DNA of 64,000 nt from Coccinella septempunctata (Eukaryota; Arthropoda; Insecta; Coleoptera; Coccinellidae), in NCBI RefSeq assembly GCF_907165205.1, contig NC_058196.1:33274501-33338500 (forward strand). Direction: 5' to 3'. How positions within the stretch are numbered: position 1 is the first letter of the stretch; each line of letters opens with the position of its first letter. The notes under the pieces were generated by a model. It saw only the letters and a program-made list of their open reading frames with translations. It was not told the origin of the DNA and did no database searches. Of the stretch, positions 11,227 to 21,827 are shown one piece after another. The translations under genes and the position numbers were made by a program.

Positions 11227-13121
11227 TTACAACGACTTGTTTGGGTCGAGGGAATTGAACGAGTTGTATATTTTTCTACTCAATTCTGGACCTATTTTTC
11301 TCATCGTGGTTATGGGTCCGGCTGCCCTCCTTATGGGGATATCTTGTAGAAGTTTTTCACCTTCGGCGTTATTCAGCAGTTTGTATGCCTGCAATTTTTC
11401 GATATTTCCAAATGTTCTTTCGATTCGAATCACACAGTAGATTCTAGTGGCGATAATTGTGGATAAAAAAAATTACGAACCTCGAAAAGACTGGACGGAG
11501 TTGGATAAACAGCTGCTATTGCCTCTGCCGTTTCAAGCGATGCAAGCGGAAAGGTGCATATAACTTGTTTCCACAGTCTCGGCAACCCATTTCCGTTCTT
11601 ATCGACTTTAATGCAGTTTCTGTTATCTTCCGATAAGAACCATTTGCACTGGCTGAATTTTTCCAACTTTTCTTTCCTACGGTAAAAAAAATGATATCTA
11701 AAATACTGAGAAATTAACTCTCCTCACTTGTAAGGTGCTTGAGCAATCGATTTGGTTATTTGGAAAATAAAAGAGGCTATTTCCTGTTCTGTTTCCACCA
11801 TTTTGTGCGATATCGAGAACATTAGCTGCACTTCTGTGAGGATGTACTCGACGGTTCTTCTTGAAACTGTTGGGGCTTTTCCATATATCCTGTCGTCCTT
11901 ATAAGATTTAGGCGCTGTATTTGTAATGTCTCCCTTAAATTCGCGATTTTTTTTCCGTTTCTGATACCTACGATAAAGAATGGAGAATAATATATTAAAT
12001 AAAATTTTTTTTTATCACTTACTGGTAGTAATTTCCCAATCCGTAAATACATAGTGTGACTCTCTTTCCTACCAGAATCGTATAAATATTTTCTATGAAT
12101 GAAATAAAAGTTTCATCATGTACATGTACTAAAAAATCATTCCACTTTATGACAAGTAACACTTCATTTATCTCGAATCCGTTGGAAGCATCAATCAACT
12201 GGAATGTATATATGTAATAAGAACTAGCTTCAGCCTGCAATAATGTGTACTAACCTGTGCGTTACTATCAAGAATATGGGAATTCAATTGTGTTTTCCAA
12301 GTGACAATCGAGGGTATCTCATGGGATATAGTAGCGTAAGAAATTCCGTTATCCTGAAGCTCTTTTACAATGCGTTGAAAGAAACGTTCTGTAGTTAAAC
12401 TTGTATCTATTTCTACTTTTACAAACTTGAAGAGAATTCATAATGAGTGATAATAATGTAGAGATTATGAGATCTGAATAATCTACCTTAATACAGTTTT
12501 CAGGTTTCATATTTCTGTAATGATTAGCGAGGGCGTCTTTCAATGCTTTATTTCTTTTATCTTCCTCTTTTTTGAGTTCTTTCAATCTCAACTTTTCCAG
12601 ACGCTGAGCCTCTTTCTCTAATTTTTGTTTCTCTTTGGTAGTAGTTTTATTATATTTAACACCTGTAATTCAGAACGATTTACCCCACATTCAGAAGGCT
12701 CTTGAATGACTCAAAAGTATATGCAATAGCGTTACTTACTTAAGTCATCAGTTTCAGTTGAATCATATATCGAAAACTTAGTCATAGTTGTCATAGTATC
12801 AGTAGATGCTATCTTTTTGTTGTTTGAACACTGTGCAGAATCATCATCATCGGAAGAGACACATTCTAGTTTATTCTTCAATGGATTATGTGAGTTCAAC
12901 CCATCGCTGGGTTTTGTATTGGAGTCACATGCAAATAAATTCGTTTCAGTAGTATCGTCGTGTTTTCTCTTCCTGTCCCCCAGATATTTATTGAAAAGAT
13001 AGTCTAAATCGTCATCTCTTTTAGATGGGAGCTTTGAACATTCAGTTTTCAACTCTGGGACTGAAGATTCTATTGTCGTTTCGTTACTATCACTTGAAAT
13101 TTCCAAAATTTCAGTTTCCAT
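11227..13121 (-). CDS. EME1: EME1/Mms4-like, non-catalytic partner of MUS81 endonuclease
   Basis: EME1 pairs with MUS81 to cut branched DNA such as stalled forks and Holliday-junction intermediates. Exons (minus strand, 5' to 3'): 13121-12740, 12662-12487, 12425-12255, 12198-12023, 11967-11728, 11676-11481, 11388-11227, giving 500 residues. The first part is acidic and disordered (EILEISSDSNE). A Lys/Glu-rich helix follows (KEKQKLEKEAQRLEKLRLK). The ERCC4-like region comes next and lacks the MUS81 catalytic GDxxERK signature, as expected for EME1. The C-terminal helix-hairpin-helix part is distinctive: LETAEAIAAVYPTPSSLF, LLQDIPIRRAAGP and RKIGPELSRKIY. I start at METEIL because the upstream methionine gives an atypical extension. 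The gene is AT-rich throughout and convergent with NSL3, with about 110 bp between stops. Confidence 0.85.
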
Positions 13122-13251
13122 ACTTGAAAAACGAACATATACAAATTCCTCAGTAAAATAATGAATATTCAGTCGAACCCGAAGCAAATAAGAACTTTTG
13201 TAATTCAAATTTTTGTATATGATGTTCTATGATCAAAATAGTAAACAAATA

Positions 13252-13436
13252 TTAGTGTTCTGTGATTAACCTTGTCAGTGTAACCATAGAATATCCTAAA
13301 TTTAGCAGTTAACCATTGAACCATAGAGTTCAATACAGATAACGGAGTATCGGAGTAATCCGCGGATTATAAATCACAGATCAGTTTGCAACTGATATTA
13401 GTCTATGGGTTTAACCAGAGAACACCATAAATTTAC
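13252..13436. repeat. MITE-like palindromic element
   Basis: AGTGTTCTGTGATTAACC near 13254 is roughly inverted as GGTTTAACCAGAGAACACC near 13409-13427. Internal self-complementary pieces include CCATAGAGTTCAAT. It lies between the starts of EME1 and the end of the IGF-like gene and belongs to the same family as other GTTCTGTG-ended fragments in the window. Confidence 0.55.
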
Positions 13437-13748
13437 GAGTATGGTGCAAGCTAAGCACTACGTTTAGGCAAAGAATAACCAGAGTACTCTTTCTTAGGTT
13501 TAGGTAGAGAACATAAACATATAAACCTTTACAATTTCATTTTTCTCCATATTTTGGACGATCAGCTCGCCTCCCTCTCAAAATTCATACATAAGATGGT
13601 AAAATATTTATTAGGCGCAGAGGTGCAACCGGTTATTGGGTTCATGGAAAAACTTTTTTTATTGCAACATTTATTCAGGATGAACAGTGGCGCATTGAAT
13701 AATCAGAACCAAGTTTATTCACTTCTTTTTGAGATTTCACGTTACATA

Positions 13749-14501
13749 TCATCTAATACTTCGAACCATTGATGAATTTTGCTTCGAACATCCCTTTTTA
13801 ATTCTATATTTGCGGCCATTCTTTCTCTGTCTCTTTTTATTGTGAACTTTTTTTGTGCACATTTCTATACTTTTATTGTACCTTTTTAGTTTTTTCTTCT
13901 GTCGATTTCTCTTCTTCGCTTTTGTATTAATTTCGCCTTGATTTTGCGTGGACTGTTTTGTGTCTCTAAAAAATAATATTGCTACATTGAATAAGAGTAT
14001 ACATTGAAGCTTCCATAAGAGCGAGTGGAATCTGGGTGAGCGTTTTTAGGAAAGCACAATTAAAATGATTGAAAATTATAATGATTACTCACGTCTTCAA
14101 TGTCCCACAGTAACTAGAAAGAACTTTTCTTGAACAAGGTCTCTTACAGCAAGTTTCTACTATCCCAAATCGAGGAGTGGAATCGGTATAGACTGCATGC
14201 AAAAAAGAATGTATATTTCATTCCCTATCGAATTACACTATTACTAACCTTCACTGGCGGTGTTGTAAGTCTCGCAAATCAAACTTAGCGCAAAAACGAG
14301 TCTGGTACCACAAAAATGCTGATAGTCTGAATCTCCGTGTAGACTTTGTAACGGACTGAAAAATTCATCGAATCATTATTTGACTTCCATAAGTCATAAA
14401 ACCCTCGGAAATACAAAAAAAAGTAATGAGCAGAACTAAACTAACCATATATTATTGAAACAGAGAGCTAACATCAAAAGCGCGACTTGTTTTCGCCTCA
14501 T
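13749..14501 (-). CDS. IGF-like insulin-family peptide precursor
   Basis: Secreted insulin/IGF-family hormone, expected ligand of the insect insulin receptor. Exons: 14501-14446, 14355-14249, 14192-14093, 13965-13749, giving 159 residues. Residues 1-23 form a signal peptide (MRRKQVALLMLALC). The B domain has HFCGTRLVFALSLIC, keeping the C-11-C spacing. The A domain has GIVETCCKRPCSRKVLSSYC, keeping the CC-3-C-8-C pattern. They are joined by a very short segment (VYTDSTPRF) with no dibasic cleavage site, which is how single-chain IGFs look. The phase-1 intron in this segment is the conserved insulin-family intron. A 70-odd residue tail after the A domain is extremely Lys/Arg-rich with two more cysteines, like an E-domain. 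No single exon is long, so simple ORF searches miss this gene. Downstream of EME1 on the same strand. Confidence 0.88.
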
Positions 14502-15500
14502 CGTCAGTCCACACACCACCCTGTCGATACAAGACAACTTGCCAATTTGAGGCGTCGAAAGTATCACCCCTTTGACTTGTTGGTAACCGAAACATTGTTA
14601 ATTTCGATACCAATCCCCCTATGGTGGCTTGTTTGCAAACAAAACCGCGGTAACAAGGGTGATGACAATAGCCAAATGCGAACAAATTTGGATGTTTCGT
14701 CGGGGAAGCATGAAAATAATTGAAAATGGGCTAGGGGTAGATTTAATGAAATAATTCCGCCCAATCTGATAGGTAGAAATCGATTGTTGTGCTTCTAGGC
14801 GAAAAGCAACTTGTTCCGGTAGATTTAGCCTATCCTTATTTGGATATTCTCATAATTGCATATATTAATATTCAGCCCCACTGACAAGTACCATGCCTCA
14901 ATAATTCTGAGGCGGGTTTTCTCTTTACGTTTCCTGCAAGATTAGGAAATGTGGCTGTATCGTGGGACAGAACAAAGATTCTCGAAATAGCCCATGATGT
15001 TTCCTCTTCACGTCCCTAGAGATTAATCAAAGTTAAAGCGAAGCGTGCTTAGGGAGTCCTCCCAAAGATATTACACATATATCTTTGAGTCCTCCCGATC
15101 GATCTCCAACGGCACTAACCTCCGTAACTTTGACCTACTGCTGATAGTCGCGCGCAACGTGCGAACCTCTCCACACCGGCCCGCCGAAACAGACGCTCAC
15201 GGGCGTCGCGACGTCCCCATCCGTATCGTCAGGAGACCCGCGGCTAGCCGATGAACCGTCTATCTCGTTGGACGTCCCCGTCGTTGTCCGGTCCGGCCAC
15301 CACGCTATTTTTAATACGCGCCAATCCGCCGAGTTTCAGTGCGATCGAGAATGGAGTCTCGCCGACGGTCTCTAGGTGAATTTTTCGCGTCTCGATAATC
15401 GCCGTTGAGGATCGGATCGGTTTTCAGTGTTGTGATCCATCCCCCGAAGAGGTGTCGCGGTATTTATCGATTACGCCGTGCCGAATTCGTCAGTGACAAG
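14502..15500 (+). promoter_or_regulatory. Intergenic promoter region and noncoding 5' exon of the downstream gene
   Basis: Between the divergent IGF-like gene and the gene starting at 15956. The 15100-15450 part is CG-rich, with many CG dinucleotides, in contrast with its surroundings. A noncoding exon ends at 15500 (GACAAG|GTTAGT) and can join the acceptor at 15932. The first base of the exon is not determinable. The region 14502-15050 shows nothing recognisable. Confidence 0.45.
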
Positions 15501-15955
15501 GTTAGTTGTGTTCTTCCTCATGTTAATGGGACGGTGCGGGAGATGCGCATGACGCGGCCGAATTTACCTGGTTTGTTTTCGAAAACACCGACGGATCGTT
15601 TGTTTTGGCCACCTGGGTTGCCACTTTTTCATCGTCTCACACATGTTTTATAAGAATAATATCGTAACGTTGATAACGATGCCGAACGAAAACATATATT
15701 GCCATCAAATTTCATAAAAGTTTCAGGCAACACCCTATATAACTTCTACACTAAACAGTCATTGAATAACATATAAGTACCTTCATTACACCCCACCAAT
15801 GTGCTTATAGACACATATGAGTATTTCTTAGACTATTACGCCCTCTATGATTCAATAGCGGAATGAAGAAAAAATCTTCACAGTGTTGCCTATGAAAGTA
15901 TTGGGATATATCGAACTGTGATTTTTTTTCAGACAGATAAAACAAAAAGGCCAAA

Positions 15956-18900
15956 ATGAACTTGATGTTTAGAAAAAACTTCAGGGAGCAGAAGAGCGGG
16001 GGTATAGCCTCCAAGGTGGGGAAAACAGGAGTTGGACGACACAGCAGCAAGAGAGCCAGTAGAGAGCAAGGATATTCGCCTATGGATGAACATCACTACA
16101 GGACCCATTTGTTCTTCAGTCCTCCTAGACCCAGCCATATAGCAGACGAAGAGGATGGTGAGTACTCGATAGCGGAGAGAGAATTGTTGTTCGTTAGATG
16201 GCGCTGCGGTTTATTATTACCAGCTAGCATCTACTCTTCTTTGATGGAATGGACATTGTCCTATTAAAATATCCATTTCTCTTGCAGAACCATCGTCAGG
16301 TAATAGTATTTTAAAGATTGGACTTCACACACTCATTTTGACTCTACACACAGGTATTTACCAGAATACGCAAAAAAGCTTGTGCTCTTGCGTTTCGTGC
16401 ATTAGTAGGAGCTCTTATCGCACTAATAACAAGGAAAACCAATAGATGTAGCTTATGAAAACTACTAGGGCAGTATCATAGACCTTAATACCTACAGTAA
16501 CATTATAGAGCCTTCAGTAAAATCATTAAAATCCAGGCAAAATAGAAACTTACAGTAACACGCAACCTAACTTGGCTTTAATGTGCGGAAAAATGTTCAA
16601 ATATTACGAGGATCTCTGTGTATCATCAAATACAGAATAAAAGATGAAGTATGAGGCTTTTACCCTTGGAGGAAGAGCACGTAACCTTTCTTCACATGAC
16701 GATTCAGTCATCTGTTTCATTTTCCAGCGGCCGGTCAGCATTCTACATCGTCGATTCTTGGTGAAACGAGTTCTGTCTTGTGTTAAATACAAAACTCATC
16801 TTTGAAAATGCCTTCTGCGTTGATCATCCTGTATGCGAGCGTCCCGATTAGAACAAATGACGCGTCTTTCGAGGTTCGACAGGGGCGAAAGTTATGTAGT
16901 TCGCTATTTGGCAGGATGTACCGGAAACATTGAATCAACCTCTCTATTTTCCATTACACGAGATGGTCCTTGTTTATTCGTCAAACCGTCATCTCAGTTT
17001 ACTTGCGTTACCGCAGCGGGAAGAACCCGCAGATCGGAAGAGAAAGACGACCACGTGCTGCTGGCTACAGAGTAAGTCAACAATAGATTCGAAGGTGCTT
17101 TGTGATTTTCGGAAACACATGTTTTAGATTTGTTAGCGAATTTTCCTGCTGCCAAATTTATATTTAAAACTCGGCCGGCGTGACGTACGTGCGCGCTAAA
17201 TTTAGCTAGTTCGGAACGTTTTTTTTTTCCGCCAGAGTTGAATTGATACATCGGGATGACATGGGATATAAAGAACTCTTCATTGTTCTGACGTTACCAC
17301 GGTCACTTCTCCGGGATATACGACATACAGGGTCTCTATGGATGATTCTAACAACGCAGTGGGTTTCAACTTCGAAATTCTATGATATGAAGTATAGTAA
17401 TTCAAAGCCAACTGCAACATTACAACCATCTACATATAAAGACGCTGTATGAAATATGGACAATATTCTGTGTTTGGACGTAATGCTTAGCTTCTACTAT
17501 TTATCGTATTTTCTAATTAGCGCACATATTTTTCCCTTCATAAGTTTATTCATATCGAAGTTACCCTAAAAGTTTATGTATTTATCTGGTGAAATGTGAT
17601 AATACAAGCACGATGTTTAGACGCAAAACGTCAAACTTCAATATTCCATAGTCAAATTTTAAATTCTGCTATTTGGCGCCATTTCGGTGAATTCTAAACC
17701 CACTCATTGTATTAGGAGGTCACATTGAACTAAAGAAAGTTCTTTAGTTCAATGGGAGGTCATTGAACTCTCATAGAGTTCAATGTAGGAGGTGTGTAAA
17801 TTGACATTAGTGTTCTATGGTATAAGCCACGCACAGATTTCAGAAGAATCTATGCGTGCAGTCTCTGGTTTTCACCACAGAACACTAACCTATTCTTCCC
17901 TTTTATGGATCTGTGCTCTGTTTGGCCTCAGCCTTTGGCGTTTCCGAATCATTGATAGAAAGCAGAAAATTGAGCTAGTTTTTCAGTTGTTACGATATTA
18001 TACTGATCTGATAAAATGAATTTTCTCAGAACCACGTTGTGGACCAATGACAGGGGCAGGGGGCGAGCCCCTGATGCAATCAACCATATCGCCGCCCATG
18101 ACAGAAAGTGATTTTCCGCAACCCTTGGTCGTTCGCAGTCCATCGGTTTCTATGCTGAAGTGGCCGCAAACCCCTTCTCCCACTAAAACTACCCCCACAA
18201 GACAAGTAAGTAGACAACAAGAGGTATCGTTTAATGTACATACAGTGGAAAAAATTCTATTCATAATTTCACAGGTGAGCTTCAATAATTACGGAAAGGA
18301 CAATATTAATGAGAACAATAGATCGCTATCGAATTTAGACAGGGACTGTTTCATCATTCCTGTCCATAGTCTGGACAGATTTCTACCAGAGGGAGTTCCC
18401 ATGCCCGTACGTCTAAAGAACTGATACTTTTCTGAATTGTTCACCACATCGATTTCTCTTAATTTACAGAAACCCCTGCCGAATGGCAATAGTCCGGATA
18501 AGAAAAACTCCAATCTGCACGTAATGGAGGTTGGTACTTTTCTTTCACCATTATTAAAAGTTCTTCCTTGAGACGTCGACTATTTCAGGTTCCAGATCCA
18601 AAACTATGCATCTTGTGCCATCTGATGAGTCCCCTAGAGCCAGTGGACCCTGTTTTAGAGTCACCCCTGGTGCAACCCTTGTTCAAACAGAGATTGACAG
18701 CCGGAGAATTATTCAACGAGATCGGACAGTCTAAGACTGCCTTGACGGGGATGCTGCTAGCGAACATGGAGAGAAATTGTAAGTAAATCTGCTTGGGGTT
18801 TCCACGTTCACTGAGTATGGTCCAATTCCAGCAGAATTCCCATTCGTGACTTATTATGTGATAAACAGCAACCAAACGAATCCTGTGATGTTCTACAATA

Positions 18901-19794
18901 ACATTCGCACTGCCAGCCTTACCAAATTCGATCCGAGAGCCATCAAATACACGGCTGCTCACACGTTGGACCTATACACGGAGGTGGCGTCCATATGTCG
19001 TCCGCCGATCCACGAGATCGGCATGTCCCTCTCCAAGACACACACGCCATCTACCGGATACATGGTCTCCGTGTACAAGGTGTTCGAAGGCGATGACAGG
19101 GAAAAGTTCGAGAGGAACTGGCTCTTCTGGACTGGCGCAAGGATGATTTATAGGTAGACACTCAGGATACCATTTAAAATAAAGGGGACACACACGTAGC
19201 CCTGTGGGTCACCTCACATAGCCTCTTTTAAGCACCAGGAAATCGAATCCAGAAAATGTTGCCTTATCATTGAGCTCGTTCTTAGATAGTTTTTCAAATT
19301 TACTCCTTGGTGCATCCCAAGATTCAGTTTTGCTCACTAATGTTTATGTTATAAAGGTTTTTATTACAATAAGCTGCAAAGAGTTTAATTAGAATCCAGT
19401 TGTGAACACTGGCAGCACCCTATTATCTCCACGAACGATGTAGCCTTCTCGTTTGATGAATGAAATACAGGTATCCGGCTCGGAGGACCAAAGTTCGCAA
19501 TTGGATCGGATTCGTTAGTTGGGTTAGATTCACTGGTGCATTTTTATGTAATATTCAGAAGTGGCCATAGTTGTAATCTTCATGCTCATCAACAGGTATC
19601 TACCGCCAGCTGCAGGCCTGAAGAGGATATCTCTTCATAAGTCAGTTAGTCCGAAGGGAGACAAAATGTATTTGCTACTTTGCGAATGCTCGAATTTGCT
19701 AAACGACATAACAGTTTGGGCTTTGCTTCTACCAGCATTGAGGGCAAGGTTGACTGGTTATACAGGGATCTTCAAGCCTATACAGACTTTCTGA
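15956..19794 (+). CDS. Conserved-looking protein of unknown function, eight coding exons
   Basis: I do not recognise this protein. Exons: 15956-16157, a 12-nt microexon 16288-16299, 18030-18205, 18275-18406, 18470-18529, 18589-18778, 18832-19153, 19596-19794, giving 430 residues, all junctions in phase. The first 240 residues are basic then Pro/Ser-rich and probably disordered (GYSPMDEHHYR, SPSVSMLKWPQTPSPTKTTP). The last 190 look globular: CILCHLMSPLEPVDPVLESP, FDPRAIKYTAAHTLDLYTEV, STGYMVSVYKVFEGDDREKF, WTGARMIYRYLPP and LLNDITVWALLLPALRARLT. There is no signal peptide and no clear membrane helix. The 69 bases 18206-18274 are open in frame and could be retained, adding 23 residues. The 18832 acceptor is a CAGCAG pair, so a one-residue variant is possible. 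A noncoding exon ends at 15500. Confidence 0.7.
16300..18029 (+). other. Long intron of the unrecognised gene, with a palindromic repeat
   Basis: 1.7 kb intron between the microexon and the exon at 18030. Apart from the repeat at 17706-17892, nothing was recognised. Short frames here lack similarity to known proteins and have no splice logic. Confidence 0.5.
17706..17892. repeat. MITE-like palindromic element
   Basis: Contains two nested inverted repeats: ATTGAACTAAAGAA with TTCTTTAGTTCAAT, and AGTGTTCTATGGTATAA with GGTTTTCACCACAGAACACT. The outer end matches the GTTCTGTG family seen elsewhere in the window. Confidence 0.6.
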
Positions 19795-21827
19795 GTGAAA
19801 TCATATCTTCGATTATGACCATTTTATTTTTTTAAGGTGTTGATGATTCGTGACTGTGACTTGTATGATGATAAAGTGTTATTTTTGTTAAGAAGCACTT
19901 GATTATTTTATATTTATTATATACATTATTAGTATTTTAAAAATTAGGTGTTAATGTTAAGAACTATTTGAGAGCTTTTTAAGTAGCATACCCCTTTTTT
20001 GAGGGCAATTAGTTCATTTCATCAACCAATCATCGTTAGATTGCTTATATAAGATAGCAATTGAAATGCCTTAGAGAGTATCTATGATACTGTATCATAA
20101 AACTCAGGGTTTTCATTGGTAGAATTATTTTTCATTGTGCCTGTAATATAAAAGATAGGTTCTGAAGATATACATCAGCAATAAACTTGGATCCACATAT
20201 CGTTAAAGGAACAAAAAAATTCAAACACGTATAATATAATAAATAAATGAATAATATCATATACAGAATGAATCTCTGATTAAAACATTCGAATACCAGA
20301 TGGGTTAAAGAGGATTTTCAAACTGATGAAATGTTTTAATCAGAGAGGATTCAGTTTTTGAGTTGGTATTTTGGTGTTTTATCATTTTGTCGTTTTACTA
20401 TACAATTGGGATGAAATAGGGATTATAATCAACAATTTTAAGAAACAGTCATGCATAAAAAGACCAATAAGATGTGCCTCTAAAATATGTTAGGCTGAGC
20501 ATTTGCCAATGAAATCGATTTTACCTTTCTGATGAGGATTTCTACGATATACATACGAAATAAAAAAACGCCTTCAAGATAGAGAAAAAATTCGAATTCG
20601 CACTTATCAACATGAATCCTAACGTTGACTGTAGTTGGTCTGTGTCAGTTGATCCAAAATACTGTCAAATTTGAAGCGACCATCATCTTTTACCCTAACT
20701 ATTATTCTTAAAATTTACCTTATAAGTAGATTTATAACATATCATCAAGTGTAATAACCAAAAGATTTAATTCCCAAAACAAAATTCGTAAATATTACTT
20801 TGCCCGATTTTTTTTTGAAGAAATTTATAGTTTTAAGTAAACTGTTTATATTTTACGAGTTTAATTGATAATACATGTTATTCTGGATGAAGAACATTGA
20901 ATAAAATTTCGAAAAATTCATGTATTTCACTCATTTAACCATATTTTTAAGTACGTCTTGCTCTTACCAGAATTTGCCACCCAACTAGTCATACAAACGT
21001 AGTAGTACTAGTTAGTGACCGTGGAAATTAGTTAACAATACAGTGGTGTAGTTGACAGTGCGACAATATTTGTTTCTGCAGTAGTAGGTAGGTATTGTGC
21101 GTAATTTTAATCTAATCAAACTCTCGATTTCAACGTTTCACATCAAAGAAAATTCCCTCTATGATGAACATATTAAATTTTCAAAGAAACATACGGTCAA
21201 ACACGGGTAACGTTAGAAAAGAAACCCATTAGTGTTTTATCATACGGTAATGTCAATCTAATATGTGAATATTTCCCTAACGACTTCCTGTCAAGGATAA
21301 CACCGACTCAAGTAGTTGTTTTCAATCGACAAAAATCTTTTATCAAGTGCTCATTTCCATGAAGGAACGAAGATGAAGTTTGAAATGAGGACAAGTATTT
21401 AAAAAATTATTTCAAAATATTGCACTGATTAGCCAGTTATAATTTTCTAATGATAAACTTCGGAATTTTGCAAGAGATAGTATTCGGTTTGAAAATAGTG
21501 GTTTATTTTTAAAATACCGCACTTTTTCCACAATTGTGAAAAGCTTATTTCTAAAATATCCCACCACATTTACAACTAACGATACCTTCTATCTGCTATT
21601 TCAGTATAGCGATATCTCTATGTTGAGAGTCTCTGTCTGTGATTCTGACCATGAAGTTTGATAGTCCAGTGAATAATGACCCATAAATCACAAGAGAATA
21701 ATGAATTTTCGATAAAAATCAGTGACTAATGGAAAGATTATCGTGTTCACTGTATAAAAAACCGTCTGCCATCCTGGAATAGCCAATTCGTTGATTTATG
21801 AAATACTTCATAAATTTTTTTCCGTAG
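19795..21827. other. Intergenic AT-rich region, no gene recognised
   Basis: About 2 kb of AT-rich sequence with several AATAAA-like hexamers. The missing first exon of the odorant receptor might lie here. I looked for an ATG followed by a phase-1 donor that would join 21828 and found no convincing one. Confidence 0.5.

Noticed and set aside
13554..13772. 72-residue plus-strand frame near the IGF-like gene
   Set aside because: Overlaps the 3' end of the last IGF-like exon in antisense, with no splice or protein features.
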